From: Opitutaceae bacterium
GTDB lineage: Bacteria > Verrucomicrobiota > Verrucomicrobiia > Opitutales > Opitutaceae
Reading direction: 5' to 3'
Length of the DNA stretch: 64,000 nucleotides
Assembly: GCA_027482185.1 (NCBI GenBank)
Contig: JAIXWF010000013.1
Coordinates: 372,001-436,000 of the forward strand
The notes beneath the pieces were generated by a model, which was given only the letters and a program-made list of their open reading frames with translations, made no database searches and was not told the DNA's origin. Positions 37,031-46,319 of this stretch are shown here, piece after piece; positions within the stretch are counted from its first letter, which is position 1; each line of letters opens with the position of its first letter. The translations under genes and the position numbers were made by a program.

Positions 37031-37870
37031 AATTTGTGGGGGTGGGCGCTCGTCACGCGCTCTTTCCCGGTGGCACACGCTTGGACGCGCTCGCTTTCGC
37101 GGGCGGTGTGCTTCCCGACGCCACTCTCCGCGGCAGGCGGATGTTTCGGTCTCATGGCGGGACCGTCCCGGCCGTTGCCGGTCGGGATTTGTCGAGTGAG
37201 GCCTCTGCGCCCGGTTCGGACGCTCCCTGCCGGGAGCGGCGCGCCGGACGTGGTGTTGACACGCCTGCAACGGATGTCGTCGCGCGTCGGCACCTTTGCC
37301 ACGGGGACGGCGCCGGCTTTTGGCCGGCCGTTGGCCCCGCGTTACGGGTCTGGCCTCTTACCTCTCAGGCTGCGTTCGCGTTGGCAGTAGGGTGACCCCG
37401 TTTTGCGGGACCGCCCCAGTGAGGAGGTTTGCGGGCTTTGCCTAGGTCCGCTCTCTCCCCGCCTTCGCGTCTCCCTTGCGCGCCCGGGTCGGATGGCGAT
37501 CCGGGCCTTTTGGCGGGGTCGTCCCGCCGGGAAACGCGCTGGCGTTCTGGTCTGCGCAGTAGCAGCCGTGTACCTCTGGGGTAACTGCGTCGGCTTGCAG
37601 GTCGAAACGTCCCGCAAGCCTGACTCCGCGCGGCGCGGTTTCTGATCGCGCCTGGCGGCACAGTTCCTGGTTCGTGGATGGACTGACCGGACACGACTCC
37701 GGCCAGAGGAACTGGTGATATATGCCTCGCGCCGGCTTGCGCCGGCCTGAGGGGGCGGCGGCACCAGTTGCCACCGTCCTTTCCCCGGTCACCCGGGATT
37801 ATCCCAGTCGGGCGATCAGCGCTCATTTCAGACCGCTGCGCGTTCGACTGTGCTATCAAGGAACGAGGAA
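36991..37870 (-). ncRNA. candidate large structured non-coding RNA (family not recognised)
   Basis: About 0.9 kb without a convincing protein gene. On the minus strand it contains many stems: 37661-37668/37707-37714 enclosing 37672-37676/37692-37696; GCCGGC-GCAA-GCCGGC (37731-37746) inside CCTC/GAGG; 37592-37598/37614-37620; CGCTCCC/GGGAGCG (37221-37227/37232-37238); 37312-37317/37323-37328; and 37066-37074/37079-37087 with a GCAA loop. Three stems, including the terminator, have GCAA (GNRA) loops only when read on the minus strand, fixing the orientation. The 3' end is the terminator 36991-37030. The 5' end is uncertain (near 37870). I find no tmRNA T-arm/CCA end and no RNase P conserved regions. 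Function unknown. Confidence 0.65.
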
Positions 37871-37935
37871 GACCATGCGTGCCGCGGCGCAAAACTGAAG
37901 GCTTTGTTCCGCGCAACTTCTTCACCGGCCGGGGC

Positions 37936-37976
37936 GGTGAACAACGTGTGAGTTATGTTGTTCACCGGTTGTTCAC
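37936..37976. promoter_or_regulatory. inverted repeat with a third half-site, operator candidate
   Basis: GGTGAACAAC (37936-37945) and GTTGTTCACC (37957-37966) are perfect 10-bp inverted arms 11 bp apart; GTTGTTCAC occurs again directly at 37968-37976. It lies between the RNA gene and hrpB, where both promoters are expected. Confidence 0.6.
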
Positions 37977-38112
37977 TGCGGCGGCGGAGGGCGAGTCCGC
38001 CGGCGGGCCGGGGGCCGGGCCGTGCCCGGAAACAGGATACGCGGGCGGCCGGCCCGGGCCGGAACGGAAAGCGTTGCGCCGGGCGGCGCGGCGCGCACGG
38101 TGTCCGGTCCGC

Positions 38113-40677
38113 ATGTCGCCGCGCGCCCTGCCCATCTACGAACTCGAATCCGCGCTCGTCGCCTCCCTGCGCGCGCAGGGGCGCCTGATCGTGCAGGCGC
38201 CGACGGGCTCCGGCAAATCGACCCAGCTGCCGCAGATGCTGTGGCGGCACGGGCTGCTCGGCGAACGCGGCGAAGTCGTCGTGTTGCAGCCGCGGCGGCT
38301 GGCGGCGCGCATGCTGGCGAAGCGCGTGGCGGAGGAGGCGGGCACGGCGCTCGGCGAGGGCGTCGGCTACCAGATCCGGCTCGAGTCGCGGGTCAGCGAG
38401 CGGACGCGGATCCGGTTCGTGACCGAGGGCATTCTGCTGCGGCAGATGTCGTTCGACGCGACGCTGCGCGGGATCAGCGCTCTGGTGTTCGACGAATTCC
38501 ACGAGCGGCACCTTTACGGCGACATCTCGCTGGCGCGGGCGTTGCAGATCCAGCAGACCGTGCGGCCCGACCTGAAGATCGTGGTGATGTCGGCGACGCT
38601 GGACGCGGGCGCCTTGCGGCAGTACCTGGCGCCCTGCGACGTGCTGGTCTCGCAGGGCCGGAGCTTTCCGGTGCGGATCGAATACCTGCCGAAGGCGGTG
38701 AACTTCGAGCAGGAGGCGGTGTGGGACGTCGCGGCGCGGGAGTGCGAGCGCGCGGCCGCGGAGACGGACGGCGACCTGCTCGTGTTCATGCCGGGTGCCT
38801 ACGAGATCAACCGCACGGTGCAGGCGCTGGAGTACGCGCGCGGGCTGCGGGGGTTCACGGTGTTTCCCTTGCACGGCGAATTGCCGCCGGAGCAACAGGA
38901 CCGCGCGGTGGCGCGGTACGAGGCGCGGAAGATCATCGTGTCGACCAACGTCGCGGAAACCTCGCTGACGATCGACGGCGTGACCGCGGTGATCGACAGC
39001 GGCCTGGCGCGGGTGGCGCGATTCGATCCGCACCGCGGCATCAACACGCTGCTGATCGAGAAGATCTCCGCGGCGAGCGCGGACCAGCGCGCCGGCCGCG
39101 CCGGGCGCACGGCGCCGGGCGTGTGCGTGCGGCTCTGGACGGAACGCGAGCACGGATCCCGCGCGCCGCAGGAGTTGCCGGAGGTGCGGCGGCTCGATTT
39201 GTCCGAGGTCGTGCTCACGCTCAAAGCCAGCGGGATCGACGACGTGTTCGGTTTCCCGTGGCTCGAGAAACCGGAATTGCGCGGGCTCGAGCGGGCGGAG
39301 CGGCTGTTGGCCGACCTCGGGGCGCTGGCGCCGGCGGAGCGCGGCGGGACGACCGTCCTGCGGATCACGGAAACGGGCAAACGCATGCTGCGTTTCCCGG
39401 TGCACCCGCGGTACGCGCGCATGCTGCTGGCGGCGGAGGAGCGCGGGTGCGTGCGGTCGGTGGCGCTGATGGCGGCATTGACGCAGGGCCGGAGCTTTCT
39501 GCTGCGCAACGTCGACAAGCGCACCGAGGAGGCGCGCGAGGAGGTGCTGGGCGAGGAACACGAAAGCGACTTCTTCCTTTTGATGCGGGCGTGGCGCTAT
39601 GCCGACCAGGCGAACTACGGACTCGAGGCCTGCCGTCGACTCGGGATCCACGCCCAAGGCGCGCGGCAGGTGGGGCCGTTGTTCGAGCAGTTCCTGGAGA
39701 TCGCGAAAAAGGAAGGGCTCGACACGGCGGAGCGGCGCGTGGACGGCGCGGAGGTGCGCAAGTGCGTGCTCGCGGGATTCTCGGACCAATTGGCGAAACG
39801 GCTGGATACGGGGACGCTGCGCTGCGAGCTCGTGCACGGCCGCCGCGGCGTGCTGGCGCGGGAGAGCGTGATCCAGAAGGCGCCGCTGCTCGTGGCGGCG
39901 GAGATCAGCGAAATCGGGCGCGGCGACGGCGAGGTCAACACGCTGCTCACGCTGGCGACGGCGATCGAGGAGCCGTGGCTGAAGGAGATTTTCCCCGACG
40001 ACTACCGCGAGACGCGCGGCGTGAGCTACGACGAGCAGGCGAAGCGCGTGATGGCGCGGCGCGAACGCCGTTTCCGCGACCTCGTGCTCGAGGCGAAGTC
40101 GAGTCCGGACGAGGCGCCGCTCGACGCGGCGGCGGCGATCCTGACGAAGGAAGTGCTGGCGGGCCGATTGAAACTGGAGGCGTGGGACGAGGCGGTGGAG
40201 CAATGGATCACGCGCGTGAACCGGCTGGCGGAGTGGTTTCCCGAATTGGAAGTGAATCCGATCACCGAGGCGGACCGCGCGACGCTCGTGGAGCAGATTT
40301 GCTACGGCGAACTCGGGTATCGGGGAATCAAGGACAAGCCCGTGATGCCGGTGCTGCGGGATTGGCTGACGGCGGAGCAGTTCGCCGTGCTCGACGACTA
40401 TTTGCCGGAACGCCTCGTGATGGGCAACGGCCGGAAATCGCGGCTGACCTATCACAAAGAAGGCCCGCCGGTGCTGAGCGCACGCATCCAGGAACTCTAC
40501 GGGATCGACGGCCGTTTCTTCGTCGGCCACGGGCGCGTGGCGGTGAAGTTCGAGATCCTCGCGCCGAACCAGCGGCCGATCCAGATCACCGACGACCTCG
40601 GGAATTTCTGGCGCGAGCAGTACCCGAAGGTGAAGGCGGAATTGTCGCGGCGGTACCCGCGGCACGAGTGGCGGTAG
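38113..40677 (+). CDS. hrpB: ATP-dependent RNA helicase HrpB
   Basis: 854 residues from the ATG at 38113 (MSPRALPIYELESAL); the frame is open further upstream but that region is the RNA gene and operator. DEAH-box motifs: APTGSGKSTQLPQ (I), QPRRLAARM (Ia), DEFHERH (II, here DEFH), MSATLD (III), STNVAETSLTIDGV (V), QRAGRAGRTAPG (VI). The HrpB-specific C-terminal domain closes with the conserved YPRHEW. Role in bacteria is unclear; HrpA/HrpB helicases act on structured mRNA or ribosomes. A heptad array follows. Confidence 0.93.
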   Translation: MSPRALPIYELESALVASLRAQGRLIVQAPTGSGKSTQLPQMLWRHGLLGERGEVVVLQPRRLAARMLAKRVAEEAGTALGEGVGYQIRLESRVSERTRIRFVTEGILLRQMSFDATLRGISALVFDEFHERHLYGDISLARALQIQQTVRPDLKIVVMSATLDAGALRQYLAPCDVLVSQGRSFPVRIEYLPKAVNFEQEAVWDVAARECERAAAETDGDLLVFMPGAYEINRTVQALEYARGLRGFTVFPLHGELPPEQQDRAVARYEARKIIVSTNVAETSLTIDGVTAVIDSGLARVARFDPHRGINTLLIEKISAASADQRAGRAGRTAPGVCVRLWTEREHGSRAPQELPEVRRLDLSEVVLTLKASGIDDVFGFPWLEKPELRGLERAERLLADLGALAPAERGGTTVLRITETGKRMLRFPVHPRYARMLLAAEERGCVRSVALMAALTQGRSFLLRNVDKRTEEAREEVLGEEHESDFFLLMRAWRYADQANYGLEACRRLGIHAQGARQVGPLFEQFLEIAKKEGLDTAERRVDGAEVRKCVLAGFSDQLAKRLDTGTLRCELVHGRRGVLARESVIQKAPLLVAAEISEIGRGDGEVNTLLTLATAIEEPWLKEIFPDDYRETRGVSYDEQAKRVMARRERRFRDLVLEAKSSPDEAPLDAAAAILTKEVLAGRLKLEAWDEAVEQWITRVNRLAEWFPELEVNPITEADRATLVEQICYGELGYRGIKDKPVMPVLRDWLTAEQFAVLDDYLPERLVMGNGRKSRLTYHKEGPPVLSARIQELYGIDGRFFVGHGRVAVKFEILAPNQRPIQITDDLGNFWREQYPKVKAELSRRYPRHEWR

Positions 40678-40684
40678 GCGCGGA

Positions 40685-40716
40685 AAAGTTGAGGGGTGAA
40701 AGTTGAAAGGTGAAAG
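40685..40716. repeat. forward heptad array after hrpB
   Basis: AAGTTGAGGGGTGAAAGTTG continuing AAAGGTGAAAGACGG. The edge AAAGAC(C)GG recurs after the arrays at 14801 and 33963. Confidence 0.75.
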
Positions 40717-40761
40717 ACGGTGGACTCGTGGGGGCGGACGCGTCGGGGTGCGCGGTGAGAC

Positions 40762-40791
40762 GGAATAGACCCGGGCTGAAGCGCCGGGCTA
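40762..40791. repeat. REP-like palindromic repeat, copy 2
   Basis: Shares 22 consecutive bases with 21010-21031, and the flank GGAATA is also shared. Lies just before the stop of the minus-strand glycosyltransferase gene. Confidence 0.7.
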
Positions 40792-40798
40792 CACTACT

Positions 40799-42394
40799 TC
40801 ACCGCTTGGCGGGCGGCTCGTGCCGGAGGACGAAGAAGCGGGCGTCGTGGGCGAGCCAGCCGCGGCCGGGGAGGAGCGCGACGGCGTCGAGCTGCGGGCG
40901 GGCGTCCCAGGTCTTGACGAGGCGGTATTCGCGCAGGACGGCGTTTTCCGGGAGACTGGGATCCGCCAATTCGTGCGGGCGCAGGACCAGCCAGGTCGGA
41001 CGCAGCGCGTCGATCACGGCGCGGTAGCGCGGGCCGGTGCGGCGGACGACGTCGACGACTTCCGGCGAACTCAGACCGGGGAGGTCGTAGGTCTTGAGGT
41101 TGGAGAAATAGCCGACGTAGCCGAGGCACTCCATCAGCACGCTGTCGCCGGACTTGGCCTGGCTGCGGAGCCAGAGGCCGATGTCGCGGCGGACGCCGTT
41201 TTCGATCACGCGTTGCTGGATGCGCATTTGCCAGGTGGCGGCGGCGAGCACCGAGAGTTGCACCGCGACGGTCAGACCGACGGAGATGCGCAGCGCGGAA
41301 GCAAAGGCGGGGAAGTGCCGCCGCTGCGCCCAGCCGAGTCCGGCGTTCACGAGGCCGGCCAGCGCGAGGGCAGAGAGCAGCGTCCACGGCGGGGCGTACC
41401 ATGGAAACATGAGGATCGCGCAAATGTAGAACATGCCCAGAAACACCGACAGCGACACGCGGCGGACTGCGGCCGGCAGGGTGGGCACGAGCCAGGCGAA
41501 GGCGGCGAGAACTCCGATGCCGTGGCCGAAGTGTTTCAGGCCGGCGGGCCAGTCGCCGTAGAACCAATACGTCGGCAGGAAGAGATCCATCAGCAGCGAA
41601 TCGCCGGTGAGCGAACGCCACGGAATCAGCAAAAATTCCTTCAGGCCCAACGGCGGCAGCAGCACGGACTTGGCGAGGATGGTGTGCGGAATCGGCGAGC
41701 CGTAGTACCACCAGGCCCACGCGAACCACGGGGCGTAAAGCAGGCCGCCGAGCAGGACGCCGCGGACGACCGGACGCCAGGGCCAGCCCGCGGGCGCCCC
41801 GGGGGGACGGGCGCGAAAAGCAAGGTGCGGCAGCAGCAGGGCTGCGCCCAAGATGAAGGCGTCGGGCCGCGTCCACATCAGGCCCGCGGTCCAGCCGGCG
41901 ACGGCGCCGGCGCGCGGGCCGGCCGGGCGCTCGAGTTCGCTCCACAGACCGAGCACCGCAAAAACGAGGAGGGCCGTCTCCATGCCGTTGGTGGCGAAGT
42001 CGGCGAGTTTGGAATCCGCCAGCATGAACCCGAAGAACAGGACGCGGGCGAGCGGGGCGACCTGCTGTTCCGCGAAGCGGCGCCAGACGAAGGCGCAGGA
42101 CAGGGCGAGCAACGCCGCGCCGAGCAGGCGGAAGAGCCAGAGGGCGGCCTCCTCGCGGCCGGGGCCGACGATCCAGGTGCAGAACGCGGGCACGAGCACG
42201 CCGAGCGGGGAGGTGAAGGTGTGGACGCGTTCGCCGGGTTGGAAAACGAGACCATGGCCCTCGACGAGATTCCGGCTCGAACGGAGGGTGATGTAGTAGT
42301 CCTCCCAGGCGTGGCCGGTGAGGGCGGCAAAAAGGAGCGGGAGGGTGAACGCGGCGGCGAGCAGCAGGGGAGGAGGCCGGTAGCCGACGTGCAT
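40799..42394 (-). CDS. GT-C type multi-spanning glycosyltransferase-like protein
   Basis: 531 residues with about ten membrane helices. After the first helix, AWEDYYITLRSSRNLVEGHG and GLVFQPGERVHTFTSPLG match the DDxYITxRYAxNLxxGxGLVFNPGE loop of the arabinofuranosyltransferase-like and related GT-C families. The acidic pair ED is the probable catalytic site. The C-terminal part (about 400-531) is soluble with GLWLRSQAKSGDSVLMECLG. It likely transfers a sugar from a polyprenyl-phosphate donor in the periplasm. Confidence 0.85.
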   Translation of the reverse strand: MHVGYRPPPLLLAAAFTLPLLFAALTGHAWEDYYITLRSSRNLVEGHGLVFQPGERVHTFTSPLGVLVPAFCTWIVGPGREEAALWLFRLLGAALLALSCAFVWRRFAEQQVAPLARVLFFGFMLADSKLADFATNGMETALLVFAVLGLWSELERPAGPRAGAVAGWTAGLMWTRPDAFILGAALLLPHLAFRARPPGAPAGWPWRPVVRGVLLGGLLYAPWFAWAWWYYGSPIPHTILAKSVLLPPLGLKEFLLIPWRSLTGDSLLMDLFLPTYWFYGDWPAGLKHFGHGIGVLAAFAWLVPTLPAAVRRVSLSVFLGMFYICAILMFPWYAPPWTLLSALALAGLVNAGLGWAQRRHFPAFASALRISVGLTVAVQLSVLAAATWQMRIQQRVIENGVRRDIGLWLRSQAKSGDSVLMECLGYVGYFSNLKTYDLPGLSSPEVVDVVRRTGPRYRAVIDALRPTWLVLRPHELADPSLPENAVLREYRLVKTWDARPQLDAVALLPGRGWLAHDARFFVLRHEPPAKR

Positions 42395-42458
42395 TTTGCG
42401 CCACGATTTGGCGCGGCCGCGGCGGCGACAATCCCGAATTTCCGCGCCGGCCGGCAGA

Positions 42459-42476
42459 ACGTCACGACGATGTCAC
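42459..42476 (+). promoter_or_regulatory. Pho-box candidate upstream of phoX
   Basis: ACGTCAC-GACG-ATGTCAC: two direct 7-mers 11 bp apart, as in the PhoB box CTGTCAT-N4-CTGTCAC. It ends 36 bp before the phoX-like start, and TTTAAT at 42499-42504 could be the -10 element. Confidence 0.55.
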
Positions 42477-42512
42477 ACGGCGCGGGCCGCGGGTGTGGTT
42501 TAATGGCCGGTC

Positions 42513-44177
42513 ATGAATCCGCTCGCCCATTCGCGCCGGCAGTTCCTGCAGTTCACCGGGGCCGCGGCCGTGGTCGCGGCGGGGCACCGGCTGGTGCCGG
42601 CGTGGTTCAACGCGCAGGCGGCGGCGCCGGCGGCGCAAGCGGTGCCGCCCTCGCTGCTGGGCGATCTCGCGTTCCCGGAGGTTGCCCGTTCGCACGCGGA
42701 CGCGCTGACGGTGCCGGAGGGATTCCGGGCGGAGGTGCTGCTGCGGCGCGGCGACGTGCTCAACCCGCAGGGCGAGCGCTACGGCGACCACAACGATTTC
42801 CTTACTTGGCTGCCGCGGGACGAACGCACGGCGTGGCTGTGGTGCAACCACGAGGATGCGCAGCTGGAACTGGCGGACGGCAGCTGGGGCGCGACGTGGA
42901 CGCGCGAGCGCGCGGCGGAGTTTCTGCGTTGGCAGGGCGGGTCGGCGATCCGGCTGGAACGGGATCGCAGGGGCCGTTGGCGGCCGGTGCTGCCGCATGC
43001 GGAGAATTTCCGGCTCGATGGGCTCACGACGAAGATCGCGTTCGACGGCCCGGCGGCGGGAACGCTTTGGGTGCACGGGGCGCGCGAGGCGATCGGCACG
43101 ACGAGCAATTGCGGCGGCGGACTTACGCCGTGGGGCACGGTGTGCACGGCGGAGGAGAATTTCCAGGAAACCTGGGGCGATCCGGTGCTGGGGACCGCGC
43201 CGTCGCAGGCGGCGGGCTTCTTCCCGCGACCGTCGGAGCACTACGGCTACATCGTGGAGGTCGACCTCGCGACGCGGGCGGCGGTGAAGCACACGGCGCT
43301 GGGGCGGTTCGCGCACGAGAACGTGGCCTTCAACACGGCGCGGGACGGCCGGCTGGTCGCCTACATGGGCGACGATCGGAACGGCGAGTGTCTCTACAAA
43401 TACGTTTCCGAGGAACGCTACGAACCGGCGGCCGGAGCGGCGAACCGGCGGCTCCTGCAGCGGGGCACGCTGTACGCGGCGGATACGGAGCGGGGCCGCT
43501 GGCGGCCGCTGGATCCGGCGCGGACGCCGGCCTTGGCGCGGGCGGGCTTCGACCGCGCGCGGATCTGCGTGCACACCCGGGCGGCGGCGAAGCTGGCCGG
43601 GGCGACGCGGCTGGCGCGGCCCGAGGACGTCGAAGTGCATCCGGAGACCGGCGAGGTGTATGTGGCGCTGACGGCGTGGCAGCCGGGGGCGAACGACCCG
43701 CGGCGCCCCGCGTATTTCAAAGAGGCGGCCGGGGCGATCGGGGCGTTGCGCGAGGCCGGCGGCGACGCGGGGGCGGAGGAATTCGATTTCCGGATTTTTG
43801 TGCCGGGCGGGCCGGACACGGGGCTGGCGTGGCCGGACAACCTCGCGTTCACCCCGGAGCGGCACCTGCTGGTGACGACCGACTTCAGCGTGAAGCCGCG
43901 GCCGGAGCCCGGCGGCACGCAGGAGACGTTCGGCAACAACTTCCTGGTCGTGGTGCCGACGGCGGGTCCGGCGGCGGGGAAGGTGAAGCGGTTTGCGGTG
44001 GCGCCGCGCGGCGCGGAGTTCTGTTCGCCGACGCTGAGTCCGGACGGGGAAGAGCTGTGGGTGAACGTGCAGCACCCCGGCGGGGACAGCACGGCGGCGG
44101 AGATCACGAGCCGCTGGCCGGACGGCGGGACGAGTTTGCCGCGTTCGGCGCTGGTGGCGATCCGGCGGGAGACCTGA
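42513..44177 (+). CDS. PhoX-family alkaline phosphatase
   Basis: 554 residues. A Tat signal, HSRRQFLQFTGAAAVVAAGH, is followed by a DUF839/PhoX beta-propeller: YGDHNDFLTWLP, WCNHEDAQ, TSNCGGGLTPWGTVCTAEEN, GRFAHENVAF, YKYVSEERYEP, RPEDVEVHPETGEVYVALT and FCSPTLSPDGEELWVNVQHPG. The conserved acidic residues bind the Fe/Ca cofactor known from Pseudomonas PhoX. It would release phosphate from esters outside the inner membrane. The upstream direct repeat suggests control by phosphate starvation. Confidence 0.9.
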   Translation: MNPLAHSRRQFLQFTGAAAVVAAGHRLVPAWFNAQAAAPAAQAVPPSLLGDLAFPEVARSHADALTVPEGFRAEVLLRRGDVLNPQGERYGDHNDFLTWLPRDERTAWLWCNHEDAQLELADGSWGATWTRERAAEFLRWQGGSAIRLERDRRGRWRPVLPHAENFRLDGLTTKIAFDGPAAGTLWVHGAREAIGTTSNCGGGLTPWGTVCTAEENFQETWGDPVLGTAPSQAAGFFPRPSEHYGYIVEVDLATRAAVKHTALGRFAHENVAFNTARDGRLVAYMGDDRNGECLYKYVSEERYEPAAGAANRRLLQRGTLYAADTERGRWRPLDPARTPALARAGFDRARICVHTRAAAKLAGATRLARPEDVEVHPETGEVYVALTAWQPGANDPRRPAYFKEAAGAIGALREAGGDAGAEEFDFRIFVPGGPDTGLAWPDNLAFTPERHLLVTTDFSVKPRPEPGGTQETFGNNFLVVVPTAGPAAGKVKRFAVAPRGAEFCSPTLSPDGEELWVNVQHPGGDSTAAEITSRWPDGGTSLPRSALVAIRRET

Positions 44178-44190
44178 GGGCCGAATCCGG

Positions 44191-44928
44191 TCAGTCGCGC
44201 AGCCGGATGATCAGGTTCTCGCCGGACACGTATTGCTGAAATTCGCGGCCGGCCAAGGCGCGGTACATGCTGACGCTGCATCCTTCGCGCATGAAGTCGT
44301 GCAGTTCCACAATCAGGCAGCGGACTTGGTCGAGCCAGGATAGATCGGCGGCGGAGAAGACCTCTTTTTCGGCGCCCTCGATGTCCAGTTTGAGGACATC
44401 AATCGGTCCGTGCCGCCGGATGATTTCCGGCACCGTCAGGGTCGCGACGGTCGGATCCGCCCCTTCGCCGACCATAATCGCGGTCTTGGGGGCGTCGGGG
44501 TTGGAGATCGAGAGCCGAGTAAGCGTGTGCCACAGGGCCCCGAGAAACGCCTCGGCCCGCGGCAAGGCAGAGAGATTCCGCCGGAGGATCTCGTGGTTGG
44601 AGGCATCGGGCTCGATGGCGAGGATCCGGGCGGCGGGAAACATCCGGGCGAAATCGCGCGAGGCGTAGCCGACGTTGGCCCCGGCATCGACGATGAAGCG
44701 CACGCCGGGAAGTTCGAACGGCAGCACGTAGGCGCGCCGCAGCACGACCTGGTTGAACACGCGGACGTCCGACAGGCCCTTGCGGGCATGGAAGGCGGCG
44801 GCGTAGCCTGGCACGCGAAACATGAGCGTCCTGCGGCTGAGGGCGTAGCGGAGGAGAAATCCGCCGGTCCAAATCAAACCGTAGGCCGACCCGTAGGCGG
44901 CGATTATCCGAAGACTGATCGTTTTCAT
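44191..44928 (-). CDS. FkbM-family methyltransferase
   Basis: 245 residues. VRFIVDAGANVGYASRDFAR is the SAM-binding motif I, ILAIEPDASNHEILRRN motif II, and DVLKLDIEGAEKEVF the FkbM hallmark. A hydrophobic N-terminal stretch (SLRIIAAYGSAYGLIWTGGF) may anchor it to the membrane. FkbM enzymes O-methylate sugars or polyketides, and are often found with polysaccharide genes. Convergent with phoX, with a 13-bp gap. Confidence 0.9.
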   Translation of the reverse strand: MKTISLRIIAAYGSAYGLIWTGGFLLRYALSRRTLMFRVPGYAAAFHARKGLSDVRVFNQVVLRRAYVLPFELPGVRFIVDAGANVGYASRDFARMFPAARILAIEPDASNHEILRRNLSALPRAEAFLGALWHTLTRLSISNPDAPKTAIMVGEGADPTVATLTVPEIIRRHGPIDVLKLDIEGAEKEVFSAADLSWLDQVRCLIVELHDFMREGCSVSMYRALAGREFQQYVSGENLIIRLRD

Positions 44929-45093
44929 GGCAGCAAGGAACTCGCCGGCGAAAACGACACTCGGGCAAATCGGTGAAGGGCAAAACGGCGGCAGGGACAG
45001 CGTCGTCCGCGGCCGGGAACAGGCAAGAGCCAAGTTTGGATTTTGTCCGCGCGACGTTGAATCGGGCGCCGGGCGCCGCCAGCGTCGGCGGCG

Positions 45094-46296
45094 ATGCCCC
45101 ACCTGATGACGGAAGCGATGCGCTGGTTCGGACCGGCGGATACGGTGACCTTGGCCGAGATCCGGCAGGCCGGAGCGACGGGCGTGTATTCGGCATTGCA
45201 TGACATTCCGGCGGGCGAAGTTTGGCCGGCGGCGGCGATCGCGGAGCGGAAAGCGGCAATCGAGGCGGCGGGACTGGCGTGGGTGGCGGTGGAATCGGTG
45301 CCGGTGTCGGAAGCAATCAAGACGCGGACGGGGGATTTGGGGCGGCATCTGGCCAACTACCGGACGACGCTGGCGCACCTCGGCGCGGCCGGGATCCGTA
45401 CCGTGGTCTACAACTTCATGCCGGTGATTGACTGGGTGCGCACGGACCTGAAGTACCGGCTGCCGGACGGGGCCGAGGCGCTGCGCTACGTGCCGGCGCA
45501 GTTCGCGGCCTTCGATCTCTTCGCGTTGGAGCGGCGCGGGGCGGCGGAGGATTGGGACGCGGCGACGCAGCGGGCGGCGCGCGCGTATTGGGATGCCTTG
45601 GACGACGCGGGTCGCGCGGCGTTCACGCGGCAGACGCTCGATCTGTTTCCCGGGGTGCGGCTGGGGCTCACGACGGCGGATTTCAAGGCGATGCTCGCGC
45701 GGTACGAGGGCATCGGGCCGGAGCGGCTGCGCGAGCATCTGCGGCTTTTCCTCGCGGAGGTCGTGCCCGCGGCGGAGGCGACGGGGGTACGGCTGGCGAT
45801 CCATCCGGACGATCCGCCGTTTCCCGTGCTCGGGCTGCCGCGGATTGTATCCACGGAGGCGGACTTGCGGGCGATCGCGGCGATGGCGGAGGCGCCGGCG
45901 AACGGGTTCTGTTTTTGCACGGGTTCGCTCGGGGCACGGCGGGACAACGACCTCGCGGGCATGGTGCGGCGGCTCGGGCCGCGGATCCACGCGGTGCATT
46001 TGCGCAGCGTGCAGCACGAGGCGGACGGGGCGTTTTTCGAGGCGGGGCATCTGGAAGGGACCGTGGACATGCCGGCGGTGGTGGGCGCGTTGCTGGAGGA
46101 GCAGGCGGCGCGGCGGCGCGCGGGGCGGGCGGATGCGCGGCTGTCGTTCCGGCCCGATCACGGCCACAAGCTCATCGACGATTTCAAACGCGCGGAGCCG
46201 ACGTGTCCGGGCTATCCGATCACGGGGCGTCTGCGCGGGCTGGCGGAGTTGCGCGGGTTGCAACGCGGGCTGGCGGCGGCGGGAATCGGAAGCTGA
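45094..46296 (+). CDS. uxuA: mannonate dehydratase
   Basis: 400 residues. MRWFGPADTVTLAEIRQAG, VVYNFMPVIDWVRTDL, IHPDDPPFPVLGLPRIVST, NGFCFCTGSLGARRDND, HLRSVQHEADGAFFEAGHLE and SFRPDHGHKLIDDF are the standard UxuA blocks with the Cys/His/Asp residues that bind Mn or Fe. It dehydrates D-mannonate to 2-keto-3-deoxygluconate in glucuronate breakdown. Start at 45094 or 12 bp later. Only 24 bp separate it from the next gene. Confidence 0.94.
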   Translation: MPHLMTEAMRWFGPADTVTLAEIRQAGATGVYSALHDIPAGEVWPAAAIAERKAAIEAAGLAWVAVESVPVSEAIKTRTGDLGRHLANYRTTLAHLGAAGIRTVVYNFMPVIDWVRTDLKYRLPDGAEALRYVPAQFAAFDLFALERRGAAEDWDAATQRAARAYWDALDDAGRAAFTRQTLDLFPGVRLGLTTADFKAMLARYEGIGPERLREHLRLFLAEVVPAAEATGVRLAIHPDDPPFPVLGLPRIVSTEADLRAIAAMAEAPANGFCFCTGSLGARRDNDLAGMVRRLGPRIHAVHLRSVQHEADGAFFEAGHLEGTVDMPAVVGALLEEQAARRRAGRADARLSFRPDHGHKLIDDFKRAEPTCPGYPITGRLRGLAELRGLQRGLAAAGIGS

Positions 46297-46319
46297 GGCG
46301 CGGAGAACCAATTCGGACC

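Noticed and set aside
37020-37870. tmRNA or RNase P RNA in the structured region; a short ANANAA-stop reading on the minus strand near 37370-37390 looked like a tmRNA tag.
   Set aside because: No alanyl acceptor stem, T-arm or CCA end, no GGAAAGUCC or other conserved RNase P blocks, and the region is about twice their length.
37828-40665. 945-codon minus-strand frame opposite hrpB.
   Set aside because: Arg/His-rich antisense shadow; hrpB has all helicase motifs.
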